Source: JBFWYO01 sp050186335 (GTDB lineage: Bacteria > Pseudomonadota > Alphaproteobacteria > Bin65). Taken from it: DNA of 36,128 bases. A program made the translations under genes and the position numbers. Shown here piece after piece: positions 10,417 to 19,324 of the stretch; position 1 is the stretch's first letter, and each line of letters begins with the position of its first letter. A model generated the notes under the pieces. That model worked only from the letters and a program-made list of their open reading frames with translations, was not told where the DNA came from and did not search any database. The DNA lies in the NCBI GenBank assembly GCA_050186335.1, contig JBFWYO010000050.1, positions 1 to 36,128 on the forward strand, given 5' to 3'.

Positions 10417-11802
10417 TTATGCCGCCTGTTGCTGCTGCTCCCCAAGCACCGTGAGGAACGAATTGCGCCAATCGTCGACCGTGTTGGCGCGCAGCACGGC
10501 AATCATGCGCTGCCAGCGCTCGCGCCGCTCTCCGATCGGCATTTTCAACGCTTCGTCGATGACTTCCGTCACGCGTTCGGTATCGAACGGATTGATCAGC
10601 AATGCGCCGTCAAGTTCATGCGCCGCGCCGGCGAAGCGCGACAGGATCAAGGCGCCCGGATCGTCCGGATTCTGTGCGGCGACGAATTCCTTGGCGACCA
10701 AATTCATGCCGTCGCGGATCGGGGTCACCATGCCGATCCTGGCGGCCCGGAACAGGGCGACCAACGTCGTGCGCGGCAGCGCCTTGTTCAGATAGCGCAT
10801 CGGCATCCAGTCGAACTCGGCATATTTGCCGTTGATGCGTCCGGCCATGCCTTCGAGCTCGCGCCGCAGAGAGCGGTACTGTGCCAGACCGCCGCGCGAT
10901 ATCGGCGCGATCTGCATGAATGTGACTTTGCGGCGATAGTCCGGATACCGACCCAGGAATTCCTGATAGGCCTCGAAGCGTTTCGGCAGCCCCTTCGAAT
11001 AGTCCAGCCGGTCGACGCCGATGATGAGATTTCGCCCGGTCAAGCTGTCGCGCAGACGGGCGATTTCGCTGCCGTTCGCCGCCTTGAGCGCCAGGCGCTC
11101 GAATTCCTGGGTGTCGATGCCGATCGGGAACGCGCGGGCTAGGGTGCTTTGATTGCCGGCACTGGCCGTTCCATCTTCGTCGATCTTGCCGTCGAATTCG
11201 TCCAGGATGTAGCGGTTGAATGCCACGCGGTCGCTCTCGGTTTGAAATCCAACCAAATCGTAATCGAACAGGACGCGTACCAGCGTGTCGTGGCCCGGCA
11301 ATGCCGTCAGCACTTCCGGTGCGGGGAACGGAATATGCAAAAAGAAGCCGATGCGGTTACGCACGCCGCGCTTGCGCAGGGCCGCTGCCAGCGGAATGAA
11401 ATGATAATCGTGTACCCAGATGATGTCGTCCGGCCGCAGCAGCGGCACGAGGGCATCGGCGAAGATCTCGTTGACCTGGAGGTAGCCGTCGAGCGATGCA
11501 CGGCGAAAATCGATCAGTCCCAGGCGATAGTGGAACAGTGGCCACAACGTCGAGTTGGCGTAGCCGAGGTAGAATGCGTCGTGATGAGCGGGCGACAGAT
11601 CGAGGGTCGCATAGGTCACGCGTTTTGACGTGACGACGGTCGGCGTGGTCGCCGGCTGTTCGGAAATTTCGCCGCTCCAGCCGAACCACAGGCCGGACAT
11701 GCGGCTCAACGCCTCGCGGAGCGCCACGGCAAGGCCGCCGGCCTGGGCGTTCCGCTCGCGCGGTAGCGCCACGCGATTCGATACCACTACAAGCCGCGCC
11801 AA
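10417..11802 (-). CDS. otsA: Alpha,alpha-trehalose-6-phosphate synthase
   Basis: Transfers glucose from UDP-glucose (or ADP/GDP-glucose) to glucose-6-phosphate, making trehalose-6-phosphate for osmotic and desiccation protection in the cytosol. It is a 461-residue GT20 enzyme with the N-terminal RLVVVSNRV and the GG loop at 22-23, WVHDYH (129-134), VDRLDYSKG (263-271) and RDGMNLVAKEF (363-373). I place the start at TTG 11802, because it is preceded by GGAGGAAGG at ideal spacing and gives the family's usual M-x-RLVVVSNRV beginning; a GTG at 11841 is the alternative. It overlaps the GH15 gene by 16 bases and is last in the otsB-GH15-otsA operon. The C-terminal QQQQ tail is unconserved. Confidence 0.96.
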   Translation of the reverse strand: MARLVVVSNRVALPRERNAQAGGLAVALREALSRMSGLWFGWSGEISEQPATTPTVVTSKRVTYATLDLSPAHHDAFYLGYANSTLWPLFHYRLGLIDFRRASLDGYLQVNEIFADALVPLLRPDDIIWVHDYHFIPLAAALRKRGVRNRIGFFLHIPFPAPEVLTALPGHDTLVRVLFDYDLVGFQTESDRVAFNRYILDEFDGKIDEDGTASAGNQSTLARAFPIGIDTQEFERLALKAANGSEIARLRDSLTGRNLIIGVDRLDYSKGLPKRFEAYQEFLGRYPDYRRKVTFMQIAPISRGGLAQYRSLRRELEGMAGRINGKYAEFDWMPMRYLNKALPRTTLVALFRAARIGMVTPIRDGMNLVAKEFVAAQNPDDPGALILSRFAGAAHELDGALLINPFDTERVTEVIDEALKMPIGERRERWQRMIAVLRANTVDDWRNSFLTVLGEQQQQAA

Positions 11803-13571
11803 AACCCTTCCTCCCAGCTTTTCGACAGCTGCATCGCGCACAGCACGATGCCGACCATCGAGTAGGTTTGCGGAAAATTACCCCACAATTCGCCAGTTGC
11901 GGTGTCCAGGTCTTCGGACAGCAGGCCGAGCCGATTGCGACATGCGAGTACATCGCAGAACAGTTCGCGTGCCTCGTCGCGCCGGCCGACCGCCGCCAGT
12001 GCCTGGATGTACCAGAAGGTACAAACGTTGAAGGCGGTCTCCGGTTCGCCGAAATCGTCGGCCGAATCGTAACGCAGCAGATGCCGGCCGCGGCGCAGCC
12101 GCGATTCGACGGCGGCCAGTGTGCCGAGATAGCGCGGGTCGTCTGCGGCGACAAATCCGAGCTCGCGCATCAGCAGCAGGCTCGCATCGATTCCGGTGCC
12201 GCCGAAACTCTCGGTAAAACTATTGGCGGCCGGCGACCATGCATGTTTGTCGATGGCCGCGCGGATGCGGTCGGCCTCGACGCGCCACTGCGCGCCGGGC
12301 TGGCCGATTTGCTCGGCGATGCGCGCCAGGCGATCGCAGGCGGCCCAGCACAACAGCGCGGAATGCGTGTGCACGCGCGCCCGCCCGCGATACTCCCAGA
12401 TGCTCGCGTCCGGCTCCAACGCGACCGCGACAGCTTGACGGCCGAGCGGCTTCAGCCGCTCATACAAGGCCGGGTCGCCGCGATGCAGGCGGCGGTCGAA
12501 GAATAGCTGCATGGTTCCGAGAATGACGCTGCCGTAAACATCGTTCTGAACTTGTTCGGCCGCTTGGTTGCCGATGCGGACCGGGCCCATGCCGCGATAG
12601 CCCGCCAGGGCGGGGATGATCCGTTCGGTCAGCGGCACGTCCGGCGTGACGCCGTAGACCGGCCGTAGCGCGCCGCTGGTCAATGTTGTCGCCGTGGTGA
12701 TGTAGCGCAGGTAGTGTTCCATGGTTCTCGTGGCGCCGAGCCGGTTGAGCGCTCCGACCGTGAAATATGCGTCGCGCAGCCAGCAGTACCGGTAGTCCCA
12801 TGTGCGCGGCGTATTCGGCGCTTCCGGAATCGATGTCGTCAATGCGGCGACGATGGCGCCGGTTTCTTCGACGCTGGATAGTTTCAGCGTCACCGCCGCG
12901 CGAATGACCGCATCCTGCCATTCGAACGGAATTGCCAGCGCGCGCGTCCAATCCGCCCAGTAGGCCAATGTCCGTTCGAGAAATTCGCTGCCGACCCGCA
13001 CGATCGAATCCTGCAAGCTTTCATCGGGCCCCATGATCATGGTCACCGGATCGGTCAGCACGAACGGCGTCTCGGCGTCGATATAGCTGATCGGTGCGTT
13101 GGTCGAGACCCTCAAGGAGCCGTCGGGCGACAGAAATCGAATGTGGTTCGATCCAGGCACGCGCTGCGGCGCCGTGGCGCCGTAATTGAACATCGGCCGC
13201 ACGCGTAGGATGATGCGGGGAAGGCCTTTGAGCGGTTCGATCCGACGAATCAACTGCGGCGGTCGGAAGCTTCGCTCGTACTGTTTGAAGCGCGGCATGT
13301 AATCGACGATACGCACTTGATTGCCCGCGCTGTCCGTCAACACGGTGGCCAGCACGGCGGAGTTGCCGATGTAATTTTGCTCCGTGGCGACTTGCCGTTC
13401 CAACAGGACATCCGCAAAACCGACTTCGCGGTCGCCCTGCAGAAGGCGGCAAAGCACCGGATCGCCGTCGAGACGCGGAAAGCACCACCACACGATGCGC
13501 GCTTGGCGGTCGATCAGCGCGGCACCGTGGCAATTGCCGATCACGCCAAGCTCTAAATTGCTCACGGTCAC
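11787..13571 (-). CDS. GH15 family glycosidase (glucoamylase/trehalase-like)
   Basis: A 594-residue glycoside hydrolase of family 15, which holds glucoamylases and bacterial/archaeal trehalases. The N-terminal beta-sandwich starts at NLELGVIGNCHGAALID; the (alpha/alpha)6 barrel has WDYRYCWLRD (258-267). The SIWEYRG segment supplies the probable general acid and EPETAFNVCTFWY the probable base. No signal peptide is present, so it acts in the cytosol. It lies between otsB and otsA with overlaps at both ends, so its likely substrate is trehalose or a related glucan. I choose the GTG at 13571, which overlaps the otsB stop as GTGA and has GGGG eight bases upstream; GTG 13565 is possible. Confidence 0.93.
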   Translation of the reverse strand: MTVSNLELGVIGNCHGAALIDRQARIVWWCFPRLDGDPVLCRLLQGDREVGFADVLLERQVATEQNYIGNSAVLATVLTDSAGNQVRIVDYMPRFKQYERSFRPPQLIRRIEPLKGLPRIILRVRPMFNYGATAPQRVPGSNHIRFLSPDGSLRVSTNAPISYIDAETPFVLTDPVTMIMGPDESLQDSIVRVGSEFLERTLAYWADWTRALAIPFEWQDAVIRAAVTLKLSSVEETGAIVAALTTSIPEAPNTPRTWDYRYCWLRDAYFTVGALNRLGATRTMEHYLRYITTATTLTSGALRPVYGVTPDVPLTERIIPALAGYRGMGPVRIGNQAAEQVQNDVYGSVILGTMQLFFDRRLHRGDPALYERLKPLGRQAVAVALEPDASIWEYRGRARVHTHSALLCWAACDRLARIAEQIGQPGAQWRVEADRIRAAIDKHAWSPAANSFTESFGGTGIDASLLLMRELGFVAADDPRYLGTLAAVESRLRRGRHLLRYDSADDFGEPETAFNVCTFWYIQALAAVGRRDEARELFCDVLACRNRLGLLSEDLDTATGELWGNFPQTYSMVGIVLCAMQLSKSWEEGFWRGL

Positions 13572-14320
13572 TTTCGTTTCCCCAATAACGCCGGCAATGT
13601 CATCAACCATGCGCGCACTTCGGCCGCGTCCTCAAATGCCTTGCCCCACCTGGCGACATTGAGATCGCCCACGGCGAGTGCGCGACCGCCGCGGCGTTCC
13701 GCTTCGGCCATGGCGTCCTCATCGGTGTGGTCATCGCCGATGAAGATCGGCGTACGACCCTTGAACGGCGGCGCGTCCATCAGCAGCGCCAACGCGCGCC
13801 CTTTGTCGACGCCGCTGCGGCGCACCTCCCACACCAATTTGCCGGCCAGCAATTCGAAGTGCGGCGCCTGCCGCTGCAACAGCGGCACCAGCTGCTCCTG
13901 GATCGCCAGGCCAAGCGCCGGATTGCGCCTGAAGTGCAAAGCCACACAACTCGGCTTGCGTTCGACCAGAACGTCCGGCCACTGCGCGGCGAACTCGGCG
14001 ATATGCTGCGCCAAATCCGGATCGAAATCGCCGTCCGGCAACGTCTCCCGCGGACCATCGGCGCGCCGCCGCCACTCGGCGCCGTGCTGACCGGCGGCCG
14101 CGAAGCAGCGCGGCGCAAACAGCCGATCCAGATCGGCGATCGGACGGCCGCTGACCAACGCGAACGCACCATCGAGCGCGGCCGCAATATCCGCCAACGT
14201 ATCGGCCAACGCGGGTTCGACGCGAACACTCGCTGGTTCGGGCGCGATGTCGACAATGGTGCCGTCGACGTCGAGAAACAATGCCCAATCTAAGCGCGGG
14301 CGAGGTGGGTCGTTCAACAA
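13568..14320 (-). CDS. otsB: Trehalose-6-phosphate phosphatase
   Basis: Removes phosphate from trehalose-6-phosphate, the final step of the OtsAB route. It is a 250-residue HAD-superfamily enzyme: motif I DVDGT (17-21) with nucleophile Asp17, motif II VSGRP near 56-60, Lys173, and motif IV GDDHTDED (195-202). The first codon appears to be TTG (14320), followed by a second TTG; no ATG or GTG precedes motif I at a suitable distance and the ribosome-binding site is weak. It is the first gene of the otsB-GH15-otsA operon, overlapping the GH15 start. Confidence 0.94.
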   Translation of the reverse strand: MLNDPPRPRLDWALFLDVDGTIVDIAPEPASVRVEPALADTLADIAAALDGAFALVSGRPIADLDRLFAPRCFAAAGQHGAEWRRRADGPRETLPDGDFDPDLAQHIAEFAAQWPDVLVERKPSCVALHFRRNPALGLAIQEQLVPLLQRQAPHFELLAGKLVWEVRRSGVDKGRALALLMDAPPFKGRTPIFIGDDHTDEDAMAEAERRGGRALAVGDLNVARWGKAFEDAAEVRAWLMTLPALLGKRK

Positions 14321-14495
14321 AATTGGTTCTTCGATTTCAATCGTGGACCTACGAAGTTTTACCTATCGCCCGGCCGGGCGCATATGCGACGCGGCTCTAA
14401 AGAATAAAACCCTTTGAACGATAAAACGTTCCGGCTCAATCGAAAAAAATCTGGCGCCGCTGAGGCCGTTTTCGAACCGATTCGCGCGATGTTTT

Positions 14496-15170
14496 TCAGT
14501 CGCGCGTCGCAGCCGAGAGTCCGCCGGCGATGAAGCGCGCGATCCGGCGCACTGCCGCGGCTGCATCGTCGGGGGGGCTGCGGCGATCGAACATGGTTTG
14601 TAGCCGTGTCATGTCGCCTTGCGTGTACAGCGTTGCGCCGAGGCTGCACGCCGCCGCCCAGAACAATGCGTCGGGCGGCGCTTGTGGGAACGCGCGCCGC
14701 ACCGCGGCAATGAAAGTTTGCACCGAATCGTTGTAGATCGCGCCGATGGCGGCGCGCACCTCGGGCGTGGGGTCGATGCCCAAGTGACCGACCAATCGGC
14801 GAAACCGTTTCGCCTCGGCCGACCCGCCGAGCGACATGCGGATCGATGAATCGATGAACGCCGCGACGATGTCGACAATATTACCACGCCCGGCGCGAGT
14901 CTCGCGCATGGCGGCTTGCATGTCCGCCACGCGCCGGTCGACGATCGGTTGCATCCGCCGCCGGCACACTTCGTTCAGCAATTCGCGTTTCGAACTAAAA
15001 TGGTAATAGACGGACGACAGGTTGGCGTCGGCCGCTTTGGCGATATCGCGGATCGAGACGCCGTTATATCCGAAATCGGCGAACAGCCGTTCCGCCGCGT
15101 CCAGGATGCGCGGCGCGGAAAGCGTCTTCGTCGTCCTGCCGGTACCCGGCTTTCGTGTCGCCGTCGCCAT
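14496..15170 (-). CDS. TetR/AcrR family transcriptional regulator
   Basis: A 224-residue DNA-binding repressor. The helix-turn-helix domain spans about residues 18-65 (ILDAAERLFADFGYNGVSIR, then DIAKAADANLSSVYYHFSSK). The C-terminal ligand domain resembles those of CerR-type regulators with a late LFWAAACSLGATLY segment. The ATG at 15170 is chosen over an upstream TTG because it has GGGCGG ahead of it and places the HTH at the usual distance. It is divergent from the luciferase-like monooxygenase gene, 143 bases apart, and probably controls it and itself. Confidence 0.9.
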   Translation of the reverse strand: MATATRKPGTGRTTKTLSAPRILDAAERLFADFGYNGVSIRDIAKAADANLSSVYYHFSSKRELLNEVCRRRMQPIVDRRVADMQAAMRETRAGRGNIVDIVAAFIDSSIRMSLGGSAEAKRFRRLVGHLGIDPTPEVRAAIGAIYNDSVQTFIAAVRRAFPQAPPDALFWAAACSLGATLYTQGDMTRLQTMFDRRSPPDDAAAAVRRIARFIAGGLSAATRD

Positions 15171-15211
15171 TGTAAACCGCCCATCGCCGGCATTTTCGGC
15201 CCGGCGCTCGG

Positions 15212-15239
15212 TTGACAAATTAACACCGCCGCGGATAAT
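15212..15239 (+). promoter_or_regulatory. Sigma-70-type promoter for the monooxygenase gene
   Basis: A perfect -35 TTGACA (15212-15217) is followed after 16 bases by GATAAT (15234-15239), about 75 bases before the start at 15314. An AACG-TT-CGTT palindrome (15246-15255) lies where transcription would begin and is a candidate operator for the divergent TetR protein. Confidence 0.7.
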
Positions 15240-15313
15240 ATTTCAAACGTTCGTTCCACAAACGGCCGCAGCGCTGAAACAGCGGTTTTCGGCGCTACAA
15301 AGGATCCTCGCGC

Positions 15314-16405
15314 ATGAGCGTAAACGACGTCAGCTTCGGCATTTGCGCGGGCCCGGTCGATGCGCCGGGAACGGATGACGCCAACCTGTATCGGCTTGCG
15401 TTCGAAGACGTCGCCCTGGCCGAGCGGCTCGGCTACACGACCGTGTGGGCGCTCGAGCATCACTGTTCGGACTATTATCCGACGCCTAGCCCGATGATGT
15501 TCCTGGCCAAAGTCGCCGGGCTCTCTCCGCGCATGGAACTCGGCACCATGGTGATCATCGCACCCTGGTATCATCCGCTGCGCCTGGCCGGCGATATCGC
15601 CATGTTGAGTCACCTGAGCGCGGCCGATCTGCATCTCGGCCTGGGGCGCGGCTCGTCGGCGTCGGAGTATGAGGCGTTTAATTTGGATTTGGACGATTCA
15701 CGCGAGGTGTTCCGCGAGGTCGTCGAGATTCTCAATCTCGCACTGGCGGGCGGGCGGTTCTCCTATCGCGGCAAGTTCTACAGCATCGAAAATCCAGTCG
15801 AACTGCGCCCGCATCCGCGCCGCGCGGCGATCAACCTTTACGGCGCCATCAGCACGCCGCCGAGCGCCGAGATCATGGCCGGTCTCGGCCTGCGGCCGCT
15901 GTCGAACGCGTTCCGGCCGCTCGAGATGCATCGCGAAGTACTCGACAATTGGGCGCGCGCCATGGTGGCCGGCGGCCGCGATCCGGCCGGCGTCAAGCCG
16001 ATCCAGGCGCATCTGATCGTCGCCGATACCGACGAGGCGGCGTTCGCGCTTTCGCGCCAGCAGATGCCGCAGTTCTTCCAGGCCCAGGTCAAGCATTACC
16101 AGGCCGACCTGGCCCGCTATAAGGAATTGAAGACCTACGATTTCGAGCGCATCCATAAGATCCGCATCACGCATTCGGATCCCAATAATCTGGAACATTT
16201 CAATTCGCTGCAATTCTTCGGCACACCGAAGACGATCCGCCGCCAAGTCGAACGGTATCTCGAGCTCGGCTTCGACAAGTTCATCGTCACCACCAATACG
16301 CCCGGCATTCCGCAACGCCTGCGTCACGAGTGGCTGACGCGCTTCGCGCGCGAGGTGGCGCCGGAATTTTCGTCGAGTTTCAGAACCCGCGCCGCGGCGG
16401 AATAG
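15314..16405 (+). CDS. LLM class flavin-dependent oxidoreductase
   Basis: A 363-residue bacterial-luciferase-like monooxygenase that uses reduced flavin and oxygen. The TIM-barrel begins with FGICAGP and carries VWALEHH near 48-54, LGTMVIIAPWYHPLRLAGDI (flavin-binding region) and LGLGRGSSASEYEAF near residue 110. Such enzymes hydroxylate or desulfonate organic compounds and need a flavin reductase, none of which is seen nearby. The ATG at 15314 has AGGATCC upstream. The divergent TetR gene is its probable regulator. The 3' end converges on the alpha/beta hydrolase gene with only 20 bases between and no clear terminator. Confidence 0.92.
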   Translation: MSVNDVSFGICAGPVDAPGTDDANLYRLAFEDVALAERLGYTTVWALEHHCSDYYPTPSPMMFLAKVAGLSPRMELGTMVIIAPWYHPLRLAGDIAMLSHLSAADLHLGLGRGSSASEYEAFNLDLDDSREVFREVVEILNLALAGGRFSYRGKFYSIENPVELRPHPRRAAINLYGAISTPPSAEIMAGLGLRPLSNAFRPLEMHREVLDNWARAMVAGGRDPAGVKPIQAHLIVADTDEAAFALSRQQMPQFFQAQVKHYQADLARYKELKTYDFERIHKIRITHSDPNNLEHFNSLQFFGTPKTIRRQVERYLELGFDKFIVTTNTPGIPQRLRHEWLTRFAREVAPEFSSSFRTRAAAE

Positions 16406-16425
16406 CTGCCGACGACGCGATTGCG

Positions 16426-17265
16426 TTAGGCGGCGTTTGCCGCGCTGCGGTTTTTGCCGAGAAACGCCAGCAGTGCCGCATTGAACGCGTCCGGCTGCTC
16501 CATGTTGATCAGGTGCCCGGAATCGGCGATCAGCACGAATTCCGAGCCCTTGATCTTGCGATGCATCTCGCGGCCCATTTCGGGTCTGGTCAGCGGATCG
16601 TGCTCGCCGAACACCAATAAGGTCGGCACCGCGATGTTGCCGAGGTTGTCGGTGCGGTCGTAATCGGCCGACGCACGAACCGTCTTTATGTAACTGCCGA
16701 GATGCGCGCTCGCGGTCGCTGCGGCCAGGCGCTGGCGCAGCGCGTCGCCGGCGTTCGGCCCCATCAGCCGCTTGGCGGCCGGCAAGCCGACATCGCGCAG
16801 GGTCTTGCCGTCCTTGAGCAGCGGGTCGAGCCGGGCGGAAACAAACTGCCGCTTGCCGTCCTCGCCGAGCGTCGCCAGGCCGGACATGGTGGCGACCAGC
16901 GTCAGGGTTGCGACGCGCGCGGGATACAGGGCATAGAACTCCTGGGCAATGCGGCCGCCCATCGAAAGCCCGACCAAATGCGCCTTGCGCGCGCCGAAGA
17001 AATCCAGCATGCGCGCCAGATCGTGGGCGAAATCGCTGAACACCAGTGGCCCGTCGTAATCTTCCGAGCCGTTGTAGCCGCGCGCGTCCCACGCCACCGC
17101 GCGGAACGAATCGCCGACCAGCGCCACCTGCTCGCTCCAATTGGTGCGGTTGCCGCCGATGCCGTGCAGGAACACGACGAGCTCCCCGCTGCCCGCCACG
17201 TCGAGGCATAGACCGGGCTTTGCGGTATCGCCGCGCGGCAGGTGAACGGTGACAGGCTCGGCCAT
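16426..17265 (-). CDS. Alpha/beta hydrolase
   Basis: A 279-residue cytosolic alpha/beta-hydrolase similar to 3-oxoadipate enol-lactonases and other ring-cleavage or ester hydrolases. Visible features are the oxyanion-hole HGIGGNR (34-40), the nucleophile elbow GLSMG with Ser101, the acid Asp223 (GEHDPLTRP) and the base His251 (DSGHLINMEQP). Substrate specificity cannot be read. The start ATG lies three bases after the AraC stop, so the two genes form one transcript. The context, with a divergent dioxygenase-like gene and TRAP transporter, suggests a role in degrading an imported organic acid or ester. Confidence 0.92.
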   Translation of the reverse strand: MAEPVTVHLPRGDTAKPGLCLDVAGSGELVVFLHGIGGNRTNWSEQVALVGDSFRAVAWDARGYNGSEDYDGPLVFSDFAHDLARMLDFFGARKAHLVGLSMGGRIAQEFYALYPARVATLTLVATMSGLATLGEDGKRQFVSARLDPLLKDGKTLRDVGLPAAKRLMGPNAGDALRQRLAAATASAHLGSYIKTVRASADYDRTDNLGNIAVPTLLVFGEHDPLTRPEMGREMHRKIKGSEFVLIADSGHLINMEQPDAFNAALLAFLGKNRSAANAA

Positions 17266-17268
17266 GCG

Positions 17269-18234
17269 TCAGGCGTCGGAAGCGGGCTTGGCGGACGCGC
17301 GAATCTGAGCCGGGGTCGCGCCGAAGCGCGATTTGAACTCGCGGTGGAAATGGGACAGATCGCCGAATCCGTGCGCAAACGCAACCTCGGCGATGGTCCG
17401 CCGTTCGGCCTTGGGGTCGGCCAGGCCGCGCCGGCAGGCGTCGAGCCGCGCGTCGCGCACGAAGTCGCCGAACGTCGTGCCGGTCGCCTGCATCAGCCGG
17501 TGTATCCAGCGGGTCGACAGGCCGAGTTGTGCCGCGGCGTGCGACGGCGAAAGCCGCGGATCGGCCAGATGGCTGCGTATGTACGCCTGTAGCTGCGCCA
17601 GCCGCGCGTCGCGGACGCCATTGCGCTGCGCGGTTTCCGCCGGCTGCCGGGACAGCGCCAGCAGATTAGCGATATGTTCGACTAGGGCGTTCACGCCGGC
17701 CGCGTCGAGTGCGCAGCGCGCCGCGCCGATGTCGCTCAGGCAATGGCGCAGCATGGCGTCGTAGGGCGGGCGCGGCGCCAGCTTTACGATCCGTTCGCGT
17801 TCCAGCCACGGCGCCCGCCCGCGAATCAGCGCGCGCGGCACGATCGCCATGGTCCGGCTGACCGCGCCGGGAAAATGGACGCGAAACGGGTGCGCGCTGT
17901 TGACCACGGCGATGTCGCCGCGCTTGGCGACGATCGCGCCGCCGTCGAACGCGTACCGGCTTTCGCCGCGCGTCTGCAGGCTGATCAGGAACGGGTCGCC
18001 ATCGTCGCGGCGAATATGCAGCCGGCTGCGCACGATGGCATGGCCGGCGGCGGCAAAATGCACCAGCCCCAAATCGGCCGAACGAGCGACCGAGATGTCG
18101 GCATGGAACGAATTGTGCGACGGCGAGGACATTTCGGGATCGGCGCCGACGATCGCCTGATACACGGCGTCGCGCCAGAAGCCGAAGCGCTGCGGGGCAG
18201 GCACAAGTTCGGTCGACCAGGATCGGTTCAGCAT
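17269..18234 (-). CDS. AraC family transcriptional regulator
   Basis: A 321-residue regulator with an N-terminal ligand-sensing domain of the AraC-binding-like type (about residues 5-175) and a C-terminal double HTH (about 210-315), including LSPSHAAAQLGLSTRWIHRL and IAEVAFAHGFGDLSHFHREF. The ATG at 18234 is preceded by GGAACC; an upstream TTG is less likely. It heads a two-gene unit with the alpha/beta hydrolase and is divergent from the phytanoyl-CoA-dioxygenase-like gene, so it probably activates both sides in response to an inducer. Confidence 0.92.
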   Translation of the reverse strand: MLNRSWSTELVPAPQRFGFWRDAVYQAIVGADPEMSSPSHNSFHADISVARSADLGLVHFAAAGHAIVRSRLHIRRDDGDPFLISLQTRGESRYAFDGGAIVAKRGDIAVVNSAHPFRVHFPGAVSRTMAIVPRALIRGRAPWLERERIVKLAPRPPYDAMLRHCLSDIGAARCALDAAGVNALVEHIANLLALSRQPAETAQRNGVRDARLAQLQAYIRSHLADPRLSPSHAAAQLGLSTRWIHRLMQATGTTFGDFVRDARLDACRRGLADPKAERRTIAEVAFAHGFGDLSHFHREFKSRFGATPAQIRASAKPASDA

Positions 18235-18425
18235 CGTGGTTCCGCGCAAATCACCGCCGGGAAGGCGGACTGTAACAGCATCGCCGGCCAGCGGCCAGCG
18301 CGCCGGCCGGAGTGCGCGCTCGGCCCTGGCGCCAGGCCGCTGCCAGCCACGTATTCCGCCGGCAACCCTGGCAGGATCGGCCGCTTGTCGTGTCCGGTCC
18401 TTACCGAAGCCAGGGAGCTACAGCC

Positions 18426-19271
18426 ATGCTTGCGACCGCCGAACGTGCCGCCCTCGTCACCGCCGACGATATCGCCGCTTTCGAGCGCGATGGCGTGGTT
18501 TGCATCCGCAATTTAATCGGCGCCGACTGGGTGGCACGGTTGCGCCAGGCCGTCGAACGCAACATGAAAAGCCCCGGACCCTGGCACCGCGGCATCACGA
18601 AGAGCGGCGCGCCGGGAAACTTCTACTACGACAGCATGATGTGGCGCTTCGATGCCGATTTCCGGGATTATGTCCTGTCGTCGCCGGCGGCGCAGGTGGC
18701 GGGCACGCTGATGCGCTCCAAAGCGGTGCGCTTTTTCTACGATCAGCTGTTCATCAAGGAGCCGGGGACGCTCGATCCCATGCCCTGGCATCACGACCTG
18801 CCGTATTGGCCGTTCCGTGGCTCGCAGGTTTGCTCGATCTGGCTTGCCGTCGAGGATGTCGATCGCGACAGTTCGGGGGTTGAATTCGTCGCCGGTTCAC
18901 ATCTCTCCGGCAAGTGGTTTCGGCCGATTCTGCCCTATAACGACAATGCGAAGTTCGATAATCTGGCGTTGGAGGAGTGTCCGGATTACAGCACGCGGCG
19001 CGACGATCCGAATGTGCATCTGCTCAGTTGGGACATGCGCGCCGGCGATGCACTGGTTTTCAATGCGTTGACCGTGCATGGATCGGGCGGGAATACGCGC
19101 ATGAAGCATCGGCGCACCGGGTTGGCGACGCGCTGGCTGGGCGACGATACGGTGTGGGATCCGCGACCGGCGACGGCGACATATTATTATGAGCCGGACG
19201 GGCCGGGGCTCCAGCCGGGCGAGAAGATCGGCGGGCCGCATTTTCCGGAACTGTGGCGGCGCGGCGACTAA
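18426..19271 (+). CDS. Phytanoyl-CoA dioxygenase (PhyH) family protein
   Basis: A 281-residue Fe(II)/2-oxoglutarate-dependent oxygenase. The iron triad is visible: His122-x-Asp124 (PWHHDLPYW) and His218 (LTVHGSGGN), with Arg229/Arg230 as the 2-oxoglutarate anchor (KHRRTGLATRW). The family hydroxylates small organic molecules; the substrate here is unknown. The ATG at 18426 has AGGGAG eight bases upstream. It is followed at 54 bases by a TRAP transporter in the same direction, and is divergent from an AraC regulator, suggesting that the transported compound is its substrate. Confidence 0.9.
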   Translation: MLATAERAALVTADDIAAFERDGVVCIRNLIGADWVARLRQAVERNMKSPGPWHRGITKSGAPGNFYYDSMMWRFDADFRDYVLSSPAAQVAGTLMRSKAVRFFYDQLFIKEPGTLDPMPWHHDLPYWPFRGSQVCSIWLAVEDVDRDSSGVEFVAGSHLSGKWFRPILPYNDNAKFDNLALEECPDYSTRRDDPNVHLLSWDMRAGDALVFNALTVHGSGGNTRMKHRRTGLATRWLGDDTVWDPRPATATYYYEPDGPGLQPGEKIGGPHFPELWRRGD

Positions 19272-19324
19272 GGCTTAAAAGGCGACGACGCGGAGCACTG
19301 CGCTCCGCCCAAGGGGAGGGAATG

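Noticed and set aside
14367..14380. Palindrome CGCCCGGCCGGGCG after the TetR gene
   Set aside because: It is a GC-rich palindrome without loop or U-tract; a terminator cannot be supported.
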